Below are positions 35,337-44,013 of a DNA stretch of 64,000 nucleotides, piece by piece. This DNA comes from Sipunculus nudus. Its lineage: Eukaryota > Annelida > Sipuncula > Golfingiida > Sipunculidae. Made by a program: the position numbers and the translations under genes. Within the stretch, counting starts at the first letter, position 1. The number at the start of each line of letters is the position of its first letter. The notes under the pieces are model-generated. The model did not search any database. It worked only from the letters and a program-made list of their open reading frames with translations, and had not been told where the DNA came from. The stretch covers positions 51,543,618 to 51,607,617 of the forward strand of contig CM049317.1 of the NCBI GenBank assembly GCA_026874595.1. Reading direction: 5' to 3'.

Positions 35337-35402
35337 TCATCTCTCGTCTTGCGAGATCATGTGAGATTTGAGAGATGTGCATCAGTTCAAGTTGTTGGTA
35401 GG

Positions 35403-36266
35403 TGTCACAGGCTTGTTATAATATTTGGTGAAAGTTGATTCTGATGACCAACCGGCCTTTTAAGAATAGTCCCTATAGGTATGTTTTTGCGTATAGCAGT
35501 AGATGTTGATGCTGCTCTAGTACTGTGTGGAGTGAACACAGTCATGTCTATCTCTGCATTATGTAGAGTCAATTTCAACCATCTAGAAATGGTTTCACGT
35601 GAAACTTAGGCATGAGGTTTGTTGAAACTAATGAACAGTTTATTTTCTCCTTGTCCCAAAGTCTCTGTTCTAGTTAAGTATTCATCAAGACGGTGACAAT
35701 ACACAATCTCCTATCCGGAGCATAGGCTTTCAGGGTTATTTCTGCCTGGTGTTTCCGTGGTGAGGATTGTTTTACAAGGTCTTCCATGCGTATTTTGACC
35801 TGTGAAGCTGTGACCGTGACATTTGATGCTAATAGCAAATGGAGATATTGCGTTCTCTGTCCAGTAAGTAATGCTATCAACATTAAAAGTTTGAGAGTTA
35901 GATCTTTCAGTGACAGTGTCTTTACTGGGGATAGTTTTTTCAGATAGGCCAGTACGATATCCGTGTCCCAAGTTACGCATGTTTTGGGAACGGTTGGCCT
36001 GAGCTGAAAAAAAACCCTTTAAAGAATCTGCTAACCATAGGATGGTTTCCGAAAGAAATTCCATCAAAAGGTTGTAGAACAGCCGAGAGTGCCGACTGGG
36101 CTGTGTTCAGAGCACTATCTCTTAATATTTTCTCATACAAAAGTGCAAGAAGATCTAAAGCTTGGCTAATAGTGGGACAAATGGGATCCAGCTCCCTTTC
36201 ATCACAGTACCTTTCCATCTTTGGAGATAGTATATGTCTGTTAGTGGTTTTCCGCCATGATTGCAT
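35403..36266 (-). pseudogene. DIRS-type tyrosine recombinase
   Basis: The N-terminal SAM-like region (QSWRKTT...ARS-like ALSAVL) is followed by LLTGQR (first catalytic Arg, about 35856). HSTRAAS (His-x-x-Arg, about 35500-35525) and FTKYYNK with the nucleophilic Tyr (about 35420) come next. Tyrosine recombinase replaces integrase in DIRS elements and joins a circular cDNA into the genome. There are frameshifts between 35970 and 35883 and a stop after NKPHA (about 35605), so the copy is inactive. Confidence 0.8.
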
Positions 36267-36329
36267 GATAATTTTAGTAGCTCTTACTGAAATTGTTTTT
36301 TTTTAGGAATTCCCTTGACAAGTGGCAAG

Positions 36330-36915
36330 CCAGCAGCGTCAGTTTTGGCAGTCGGTGCACTCTGTTGAGATCCTGAGGGAGCTGCAATGTGTACTGGCTG
36401 TGTGGTAGTAGCTGTGGCCAGTCTATGAGCATCTGCATTGCCCTTGGAAACCATGGCTGGGTTGTCCACCATGACAGAATCACCAGTCCTGTGGCCTGTT
36501 CCATACTGATCTTTTTTGGCACTTGTGCGAGTATACTGAAAGGAGGGAAGGCAAAAAAATCAAAACCAGTCAATTCAATGGAAAATGCATCAACAACCAC
36601 TGCTAAAGGGTCTATGGTCATACTATCCCAGATAGAGTTTAATTTCCTGAAGATGGCTTGATTAAGCTGCTACTCGGCATCAATATTTAATTTTCTGGAC
36701 AGTTTGTCAGCCTCTGTGTTGTTCACTCCTGGTACATTTGCTGCTGAGATCCAGATTTCACGCTTAAGGCACCAGTCCCAAATTTTCCTAGTTACTTTAT
36801 TGAGACCATATTTGGTTCCTCCCTGTTTATTTATGTGAGCTACGGCTGTTGCGTTGTCTATAAGCACTCTCACATGTGATTTCACAATATGTCTCCCTAA
36901 GGCCTGAAGTGCCAA
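36330..36915 (-). pseudogene. DIRS RNase H and following linker
   Basis: 36915-36670 reads VRVLIDNATAVAHINKQGG and ISAANVPGVNNTEADKLSR, the conserved D, N and D-bearing blocks of DIRS RNase H. 36621-36274 continues with DPLAVVVDAFS, FAFPPFSIL and VILSWWTTQPWFP, also characteristic of the DIRS polyprotein downstream of RNase H. Confidence 0.85.
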
Positions 36916-37139
36916 TAATACAGTTAAGAGTTCAAGGAAATTGATGTGCTTTTCTGATTTAACTGTCCAATTCTAACTGCGGGGCAACAAGAGACTAAAT
37001 ATCCAAGGATCTCAGCTACTTTCCTAATAGTAGAACTCTAAGCCATAACAAGCAGCTTGCATTGTTCTATGATGTTGTCAGCCTTACATGTTGTGAGAGA
37101 AACAGTCATGTTGACGGAGTCCAGGATAAAGCCTAGGAA

Positions 37140-37775
37140 TTTAATTTGTTGACATGGTTGCAGCACTGATTTATCGTTGTGTTGATAAATCCTAGTTTCT
37201 CAAACATCTGAACAGTGTCTTGCACATTACGTGAGCATTCCTCAAATGTTTCTCCAATGAGCAACGAGTCGTCAATATATGCTGCCTTAACCAGGAATAC
37301 ACTGGTTTGAGTAGTTTAGTGAACATTCTTGGTCCTGGCGAAAGTCCATTTGGCAAACATGTAAACTTATAGAATTTGTTGTCCCATGCAAAAGTGAGGT
37401 ACTTTTGAAGTCTCATGGATAGGTACACTGTAATAAGCGTCTTTTAAGTCCACTGATGCAAAGAAACAATCAGGTGAAACTAAGTCAACTGCGGTTTGCA
37501 ACGACTCCATTTTGAAAGAGGTTGAGAATTACCCTGTAAGTCACATCTTTCTTCGATCTAATGAAAATGTTCGAAAAATTGCTGTCAGGCTCAGGGTCTG
37601 TTTGTGTGATTACCCCTTTTTTAATCAAAGTGTCTACTTCTGTCTGAATAATGTCAGATTCTTCATGACTGAATTTAATAGGTTTTGGTACAAAATACTG
37701 GAAAGGTATTTCATTGGATGTAAACTCAAGCTTCATTCCTGAAACCATATTCAAAATGAATGGGTCCGTTGACAC
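37140..37775 (-). pseudogene. DIRS reverse transcriptase
   Basis: 37775-37485 has the N-terminal RT block (EVDTLIKKGVI...RSKKDV..RVILNL). 37428-37192 has FTCLPNGLSPGPRMFTKLLK, the hallmark primer-grip side motif of DIRS RTs. Frames are broken between them and after LLKPV. A Y-x-D-D catalytic box lies near 37260-37280 in another frame (ATGCTGCC...GACTCGTTG on plus). Confidence 0.8.
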
Positions 37776-38011
37776 AGACTCCCATTGTTTAGCAAAGTGC
37801 TTAATTCTGCCCCTATTTGAACACTGTTAGTCTCAACTGAGCCAGAGAAGTCTGTCTGAGGGTTAAGCATGCAGTTTTTATTATCAAGTGCACTTGCCTG
37901 TGGGTCTTGATTTTGTCTTATGCAGTCTGTTTCCAGTACGGTTTCTTGTTGTGGCCCGTCTTGTCTCCCTTGTATGCTGGACGGGCCCTTTGGACTAAAA
38001 TAGATTAGCTG

Positions 38012-39101
38012 CTAGGTGCTTTTCCTTTGCGACTGCCCTGTTAAGATCCGTGGGAATGTGACCTGTAAGTGTTCTGTCCCACCAGCTTCCTCCCTACATT
38101 GTGAGTCCTGTATTTTCTGTATGGCCTGCTGCAAATTGTCTCCAAAGAGCATATCAGTTACAGGGACATCAAATTTGCATAGATCTGTGTAATGTCCATG
38201 GACATCATCTCTCAACATATCTCTTCTGCGTAGGTTTAACTGGTAGTTGGCCGATGTAAGCATAGCAGTACTGTCAATGAGACTGCGGATCAAGCTGCTC
38301 AGATCTAAGTCTGAAAACAATTTCTTTCCCTGTTTCACCATTTGCTACATTTAACAGGGGGCACATGCCCTTATTCAGACCCTGCTGCACTTTCTGGAAC
38401 TTGCCATCTCTGAGTTTAGTTTCGCTCCTGAGGCGTGTTTAGATCTCTTTGTTGACTTTGGTAGATTTCAGACTTGTTACATTGCCAGGGGTGAGGGTTG
38501 AATCTAACTTTCCCTTCACTTGAACTGATGGGATTGACTTTAACATATTGTTCATCAGGTCGATTACTTTTGGTCTATATCCGGTCCCTACTGCTCTTGT
38601 TTTTATCAAGAATGCAGCGATTTGATCAACACTAACCTGGTTATCTGTTGGTTGTAGCAATTGGTTTAATCCCTCATCCTGGTCATAACCATAGGCATCT
38701 GTACCCTCCAAATCCGAGTCCGATTGGGGAGTATCCATGGCTTCTTGTTGAGTATTTGAGGGTCCTGGACTGGGAGCGGGGTCAGAGCCCTTAATATCGC
38801 TCGGTGTCTCAGACTGGTCTTGAAGCTGACTTGCTTTAGCTTTAAGCTTCTGAATATCGCTCTGTATGCCCTTGATTGTTTTCAGTAGTGAGACATGGTT
38901 TGCGTCAACAGAGTCTTTGAAGCTCTGAAAAGCGACCAGCATTGCTTGCATAGTGTTGTTTCTGTAGGACCCCCTTGTTAAAAATCTGTTACAAAGCCGA
39001 AGAATATCTATAATTTCTTCAATTAACGCAAAGGTCCCAAAACTGACGAGAGAGTCACACTCTTCCGTGTCCGCTGGTATTTTTCTCTGCCGGCTCTCCA
39101 C
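38012..39101 (-). pseudogene. DIRS gag-like ORF
   Basis: 39101-38439 codes a coiled-coil-prone stretch (LLKTIKGIQSDIQKLKAKAS) and an acidic Ser/Pro/Gln-rich linker. 38341-38012 continues with LIDSTAMLTSANYQLNLRRR and VPVTDMLFGDNLQQ, the last resembling the LFGD motif of DIRS gag. The order gag-RT-RNase H-YR on one strand is that of DIRS elements. One frameshift separates the two halves. Confidence 0.75.
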
Positions 39102-39119
39102 ACAGCCCCTATTTTATAA
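39067..39119 (-). promoter_or_regulatory. candidate core promoter of the DIRS-like element
   Basis: On the minus strand GTTATAAAATAGGGGCTGTG is followed about 40 bp later by CCAGCGGACACGG. The same pair of blocks occurs in the Gypsy LTR at 26255-26197. The GGACAC part fits a downstream promoter element. It lies directly upstream of the gag start. Confidence 0.5.
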
Positions 39120-39785
39120 CCTTTCACCTGAAGCCCAGAAACGTCCATTCACGAACATTTCCAAGAACTCAACCATACACGTGCGCCCACAGCGCCTGAA
39201 CAGACCCGAACCAGTGACAATGTGTACCACAGCGATGAATACTCCTTCAAGGTAAGCGAGACCCGGCACCACTAGGCCTACAAGTAAAACGCTTGGTAAA
39301 TCTCCTGCAAAATCTCTTGAGGCTATCAGAGTCCACGTAGTATACACACATGGAACTTGATAAAAAATTAGAATTACCAGAACGATAAGATGTATTAGAA
39401 GGGCGGTGGTCGTGGAAGACAAAGTTTTCACCTTAGAAAAAACACAGTTGGCCCTTTGCTATGATCAGCTTTTTCATAGAATGTCCCACATGCTGTAACA
39501 TGCAGAACAAGGTTTTTCCTGCACAGATCATTCAAGGATTAACAAATAACAAACAAGAAAGGAGTCCTGGCAGTCAAGTATGACACAATTAACCATTTTA
39601 TACTTTCCCAAGGGCAGTATAAATAATGCTGATAGCGTATGGGGGTGGGGGGGGGGGTTACGTCAAGCGTTAGGGTGGAATAATGACAAAATTATAAATA
39701 AACAGTCATCAACATATAATTCGGTTAAACATGAACGAAAGACCACGTTCAAGGTCAAAACGAAACAAAAAAAAAAAAAAGGTTC
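39120..39785. other. no gene seen
   Basis: Probable 5' flank of the DIRS-like element, then unassigned sequence with a G tract (about 39642-39657) and an A tract (about 39767-39780). Confidence 0.4.
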
Positions 39786-40031
39786 AGTGAATTAATCACA
39801 GAAACCAGAGGTAGCCCTGAGGTGTACTGTATTTGCCGGGAGCTCTATGACCCCGAAAGATTTATGATAGAATGCGAAAAGTGTACAAAATGGTACCACA
39901 CAGACTGCCAATGTATCAATGAAAATAATTTGGAGAAATATGATGAACACAACATCGACTTTCTCTGTGGGGAAGAAATGTGTAGGACGAACGAGTGGTT
40001 GTTTTTTGACGGGCAGAACTGTACACATTAA
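39786..40031 (+). CDS. PHD-finger ORF (partial)
   Basis: Reading from the SPEVYCICR stretch, Cys pairs C-x-C, C-x2-C, then H-x2-C and a last C-x4-C give the Cys4-His-Cys3 pattern of a PHD finger. The W-Y-H-T-D-C core is typical. PHD fingers read histone H3 tails and also occur at the C-terminus of some retrotransposon pol proteins. The start is open upstream, with a CCAG acceptor-like site at about 39808; the stop is TAA at 40029-40031. It could be the terminal exon of a host gene or a retroelement piece; the primer binding site 465 bp downstream favours the latter. Confidence 0.5.
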   Translation, partial: SELITETRGSPEVYCICRELYDPERFMIECEKCTKWYHTDCQCINENNLEKYDEHNIDFLCGEEMCRTNEWLFFDGQNCTH

Positions 40032-40495
40032 AGGGGCATTATATACAAATACAAAGGACATTCACACCTATTCGGTTCCGTCCGCACCCACATATATGAA
40101 CGTCCGCAAAAATCGGTTTGGGATCGATTCACGACAGAAGCGGACGACGGTAATTCTTCAATATTTCGTCCGAATCCTTATGGAACTCCGTGATGGACCG
40201 ACTTCAGTGATAGTGTTAAACTCATAAAGCATATAATACTAATACGTTTAATGAAGCGGGTTATGCGATAGGTACCATGATATGATAGTGTTGAGGAAAA
40301 TGATTCAGTGTCTTGGTATCAGTGGAAGTGGATGCAAATGAGGGTACAAACTTCATTCCACCTATAAGTGTGGTTATTACCGTGCAAAAGTGGAAGTATT
40401 TCAGATGTAGAAAGAAAGGGTCAGTTTTTAGGGTTGGTTACAGCAAGCATATATCTTTATCACTGAGTATGATCGAACATTTTCATGACTAATAT

Positions 40496-40513
40496 TGGGG
40501 GCTCGTCCGGGAT
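40496..40513 (+). other. proline-tRNA primer binding site of an LTR retroelement
   Basis: TGGGGGCTCGTCCGGGAT is exactly complementary to the 3' end of tRNA-Pro including CCA, the same 18 nt that prime several retroviruses and retrotransposons. The adjoining upstream sequence should be an LTR end, but no second LTR copy was found in the window. Confidence 0.65.
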
Positions 40514-40519
40514 CACAAG

Positions 40520-41052
40520 ATGGCGGCTAGTGTACTCATAGTGGAGGTGAGGAAGGGGTTGTACGGCAGTAGAGAGGTAGTTGTAAGACAGGCCCTACAG
40601 GAATGGAACAGGGTGCAACCAGTCCCGGGGTTAGAAAATCTACACCATCAATTGAAATGACTGAAGTAATGTCATCAGAGCCAGTGACAGTGCATGAGGG
40701 GTTTGGGGATATCTTTCCTAGTAGTGTAGATGAGAGTTGTAGTTCATGTCATTTCACAATCAATCTAGAGGGACTTCATGAACAGGCCTGTATTAAGATA
40801 AATGTTGCCAAGGACAGTCTAGAACACGTAGCTCTCTTACAGGCAGCAACATTTACTTTTGGTAAGCCTAAATGTCATAACTTTATGCAGCTACAAGAAG
40901 TCAAGGATAAGTTTCAAAAGTACATTCATGAAACCACACTATATCAATTAAGAATTCAGTTTGATATTTTATTACACATGTCAACCACAGTTTTCAGAAA
41001 CAAACTGACAAAGCTGTTCACATTAGACCTGGTTTACTTTATTTCATTATAA
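40520..41052 (+). CDS. leader ORF and 149-aa ORF of unknown function after the PBS
   Basis: ATGGCGGC at 40520 opens a 46-codon frame. An overlapping frame (40603-41052) codes 149 residues with C-x2-C (SCSSCHF) and an amphipathic stretch (LQEVKDKFQKYIHETTL) that could form a helix. Position just 3' of the primer binding site suggests gag remnants. I recognise no family. A further open segment at 41096-41320, preceded by AAAAACAG, has coiled-coil-like heptads (LAQLEKGIEYLQDQL). Confidence 0.35.
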
Positions 41053-41534
41053 ATATAAACTACATATATATGGCACACTGATCATCAAAAACAGGTGCGG
41101 ATGTAAATAATTTACTGCAGGCCTCTTCACACCAATTAGCTCAGCTAGAGAAGGGAATCGAATATCTTCAAGATCAGTTGAATATTCAGCAACCTATGGT
41201 AACATCAGACCAGTCCTGTCAAGATGATGTGTTCAAAGTTGCACATGATTTTAGTGAAAAAATGACATGTATAGAAAATCACTTACAGCTCATTTTTAAG
41301 ACAGTGACCTGTGGCAACTGACTTAAGATAAAATCTCAGAGAATATTGTCCCTTCTCTTTGGATTTTTTATCAGCATACTACTTGGTACTAAATCGGATT
41401 TGAATAAATCAAACTGCATTTTCAAATGAATAAAGACTTCTGTAAATCTTTCACAAAGCACAAAATGTATCTGAGACTTCTTTATTTGATATGCCATTTT
41501 TTATTTATTATATCTGTTGGATATTATGCTTTTC

Positions 41535-41975
41535 CGTTTTATATACTGTCCAAGCTCATGATGGCTCTCATAAGTTGGTTAAACTACTCAACAGTTTAGG
41601 CCTGGTGTCCTCTGCTGATGTAACCAGTCGCCAAATAATTAAAGAAAGGGTGCTCAAACACTGCAACGGTGTCTTACAACCAGATGGATAGACGTTTGTC
41701 TCAGTTGATAATGTTAACTCTGATCTGTCCTTTGCTAAGATAGGAGTTGAAATAAAAGCTACAGGAATGACCTCTGTGCAAGGTGTTCAGCCAAGACCAC
41801 CAAAAATATTGTACAAGGAATCTGATTTGATTTAGGGCAGTACAAGAAAGCGTATATTTGCTGAACTAACAGCAGATAAGAAATCCATATTCAGAGCTAT
41901 CGTAGTGCGCAATCGTCCTTTCATTTTAACATGTGACAGGGATATAGATGGCCAACCTCACTGTCAAAACTGATT
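41535..41975 (+). pseudogene. decayed ORF of unknown family
   Basis: One frame runs with two in-frame TAG codons (41688-41690 and about 41833): HDGSHKLVKLLNSLGL, VLKHCNGVLQPDG, then FVSVDNVNSDLSFA and TSVQGVQPRPPK. Coding-like composition across the stops implies a dead gene. The D-N-x-N and T-x-V-Q-x-V-Q-P stretches look conserved, but I cannot name the family. Confidence 0.4.
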
Positions 41976-42089
41976 ATAGGATTATATTTTAGGATTCATA
42001 GGAGACCTGCAAAGGCCCACCTTGGATTTCGCAACAGAAGGTTCCAAGGTAAATGGATACAATTTGTACCCGGTCTGTCCGGATGCTCA

Positions 42090-42280
42090 AAATCATGTTT
42101 CAGGTCCACTATGACTTAATTTCAGGTTTCCAAGGTGATTTGCTTAGAACCTCCATGGATGTACAGTTAAAAGATTCTATGTCTAACAGTTACGATTTAT
42201 GCCCTGTCAACGGACGGCCGGACAACCGGGCGGACAAAGGGTGATCGCTATATAGCTGAGATGACTAACAGTCAGCTGAG
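42090..42280 (+). repeat. solo end fragment of the satellite-related repeat
   Basis: Contains TTTCAGGTTTCCAAGG, GATTTATGCCCTGTCAACGG, GGTGATCGCTATATAGCTGA and GTCAGCTGAGG. These are reverse complements of the segment opening the 340-bp array at 9812-9965. Related scraps occur near 19340-19510 and 52441-52495, so the family is dispersed. Confidence 0.6.
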
Positions 42281-42729
42281 GTAAAAACACTGGAAGATGT
42301 GTTCATCGAAGAGATTGGAGATACATAGTTCAGCCGGGGACATCAATAGTCTTAGAACGATTCAACACGAATTGTCACTTGAACCATGAAGCGAGATTGA
42401 AATGCCTGCTAACAATTTGGTAAAATATCCGTATCCTTACAAGTACAAATAAGCGTGAGCATGAGATAAATTCATTTCGCTCAACTAGATATTTCTTGGC
42501 ACTGCAGGTGCCATAGTATCCCGAGACAATTACCCCCTTCCCCCAGCATCGAATAATAGAATCCCATCTTGAATTCAGAAGGTGAGACTGACACTTGGCA
42601 AGCCACCACGGGCAAGCCACCACGGTATCTTATAAGTATGGGCATATTTAAGGTAAAGGTCACTCTCATAGGAGAGGTCATGGTCGAAATTGAAATATAT
42701 CTCATTCCGTAACCCATGTTTATATACAT

Positions 42730-43430
42730 GATATGAAAGAAATATGTCCATTAGTTTTCAACTTATCATGCTCACAGTGCTGTGAAGTGGCAATGGTGGG
42801 GCATTACAAGGTGCAAAAGCAAGAAAAGACGCAAGGTGGCGCCACCTGTATTCTGCAGAAGACAAAACAATCAAAGATTAAAAAAATGTATTTAAAAATT
42901 AAAATAAAAAAAATGTTTATTTAACTTAAAAATATATGTATGCATGATATGAAAGAAATCTGTCCTTTAGTTTTCAATTTATCATGCTCACAGTGCTGTC
43001 AAGTGGCAAAGATCTTATGTCAATTTGATTTTTGGACCAATCCATGCATACGTCAGTGAGATATTAAAGTTAAGATCATTTCAGCGTTATCGCCTCTGTG
43101 ACCTTGAAAAATGGTTTGGTGACTGTACCACAAATTATTTTTGAGTTATTGCCCTAATATCATTTTAGCATAATCGCTGCTGTGCAAAAATGCATCAAGG
43201 TCATCCATGTTCGAACTTTACCTAGCCGTTGATAAGATGCATTAAACCTGTGGGTTGGGTGACTGTACCTCAAATTCTTACAAAGTTATTGCGTTAACAT
43301 CATTTTAACAAGAAAACGACATAAGGTGGCGCCACCTGTCTTCTGCAAACCACAAAGCTTTCCAAGATATTCGGTCAATTTGATTTTTGGATCATTCCAT
43401 GTATCCCTTACTGAGATATTAAAGTAAGGT
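42730..43430. repeat. two diverged repeat units with GGTGGCGCCACC
   Basis: The block ATGATATGAAAGAAATMTGTC..TTAGTTTTCAA appears at 42729 and 42950. GTGGCGCCACCTGT with nearby TTCTGCA appears at 42836 and 43326. TTTGATTTTTGGAYCAWTCCATG appears at 43025 and 43379, abbreviated here. The units are old and partly deleted. Confidence 0.5.
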
Positions 43431-43633
43431 ATACAAAATGGTAACACCGTTGAACATTCACGCGCTCCATTTTATTCAAAGCAGCATGAACTAGCTCGTA
43501 CTTTAATGCCATAAATTTGACAATATATGATTCATTGTAACTGATTTTAACAGTCAACCGTTAATTGAATTAACTATGTTGCGGGGTGACATAAAAGCGG
43601 ACCGAACTGTCTCGCTTGGGAAGCTTGCTTTGC

Positions 43634-43687
43634 TAGCGAAGCGGTTGGTTCGCCGGAATTGTGCGCCACCGACCTGGGTTCGACTCC
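43634..43687 (+). promoter_or_regulatory. Pol III box A and box B inside LTR 1
   Basis: TAGCGAAGCGG (43634-43644) fits TRGYNNARNGG in every position. GGTTCGACTCC (43677-43687) is a perfect box B, with 32 bp between them. A TTTTT tract at 43703-43707 could terminate polymerase III. Confidence 0.7.
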
Positions 43688-43736
43688 CGGTTCGGCCCAG
43701 GATTTTTCCCCTCAACAATTTGCCTTCGTAACAAAA

Positions 43737-43757
43737 TAGGGGCTCGTCTAACTTGAC
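43737..43757 (+). other. TRIM primer binding site
   Basis: TAGGGGCTCGTC, four bases after LTR 1, equals 11 of the first 12 bases of the proline-tRNA primer site at 40496. The following bases diverge. Confidence 0.5.
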
Positions 43758-43841
43758 GGTTAACTTTGTGGCCCAGGGAATAAGCTCACAAAAGTGTGAC
43801 TCCTGGGATAATTAGTCTTGTTCTGATCCCAGAACGCTCTT

Positions 43842-43852
43842 AAGAGGGGGTG
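43842..43852 (+). other. TRIM polypurine tract
   Basis: AAGAGGGGGTG directly before LTR 2. Confidence 0.65.
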
Positions 43853-43913
43853 TGTTACGGGGTGACATAAAAACGGACCGAACTGTCTCTCTCGCTAGTG
43901 AAGCTTGCGTTGC

Positions 43914-43967
43914 TAGCCAAGCGGTTGGGACGCCGGGCTTGTGCGCCACCGACCTGGGTTCGACTCC
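43914..43967 (+). promoter_or_regulatory. Pol III box A and box B inside LTR 2
   Basis: TAGCCAAGCGG (43914-43924) and GGTTCGACTCC (43957-43967), both perfect. Flanking GCCGGGCTTGTGCG and CCACCGACCTGG resemble the arms between the boxes of a class II tRNA. Confidence 0.7.
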
Positions 43968-44013
43968 GGGATCGGCCCAGGATCTTTCCCCTTAGCAATT
44001 TGTCTTCGTAACA

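Larger units (their letters stand above)
43577..44013 (+). mobile_element. TRIM: complete miniature LTR retrotransposon with Pol III boxes in its LTRs
   Basis: LTRs at 43577-43733 (157 bp) and 43853-44013 (161 bp) begin TGTTRCGGGG and end CTTCGTAACA, so they have short inverted ends. A direct ACTA lies on both sides (43573-43576 and 44014-44017) as target-site duplication. The 119-bp interior starts with a proline-tRNA-like primer site and ends with a polypurine tract. There is no coding capacity. Both LTRs contain a tRNA-like region. Confidence 0.85.

Noticed and set aside
43634-43967. Pair of tandem tRNA genes
   Set aside because: The boxes lie inside direct repeats with LTR ends, primer site, polypurine tract and target duplication, so a TRIM explains them better.
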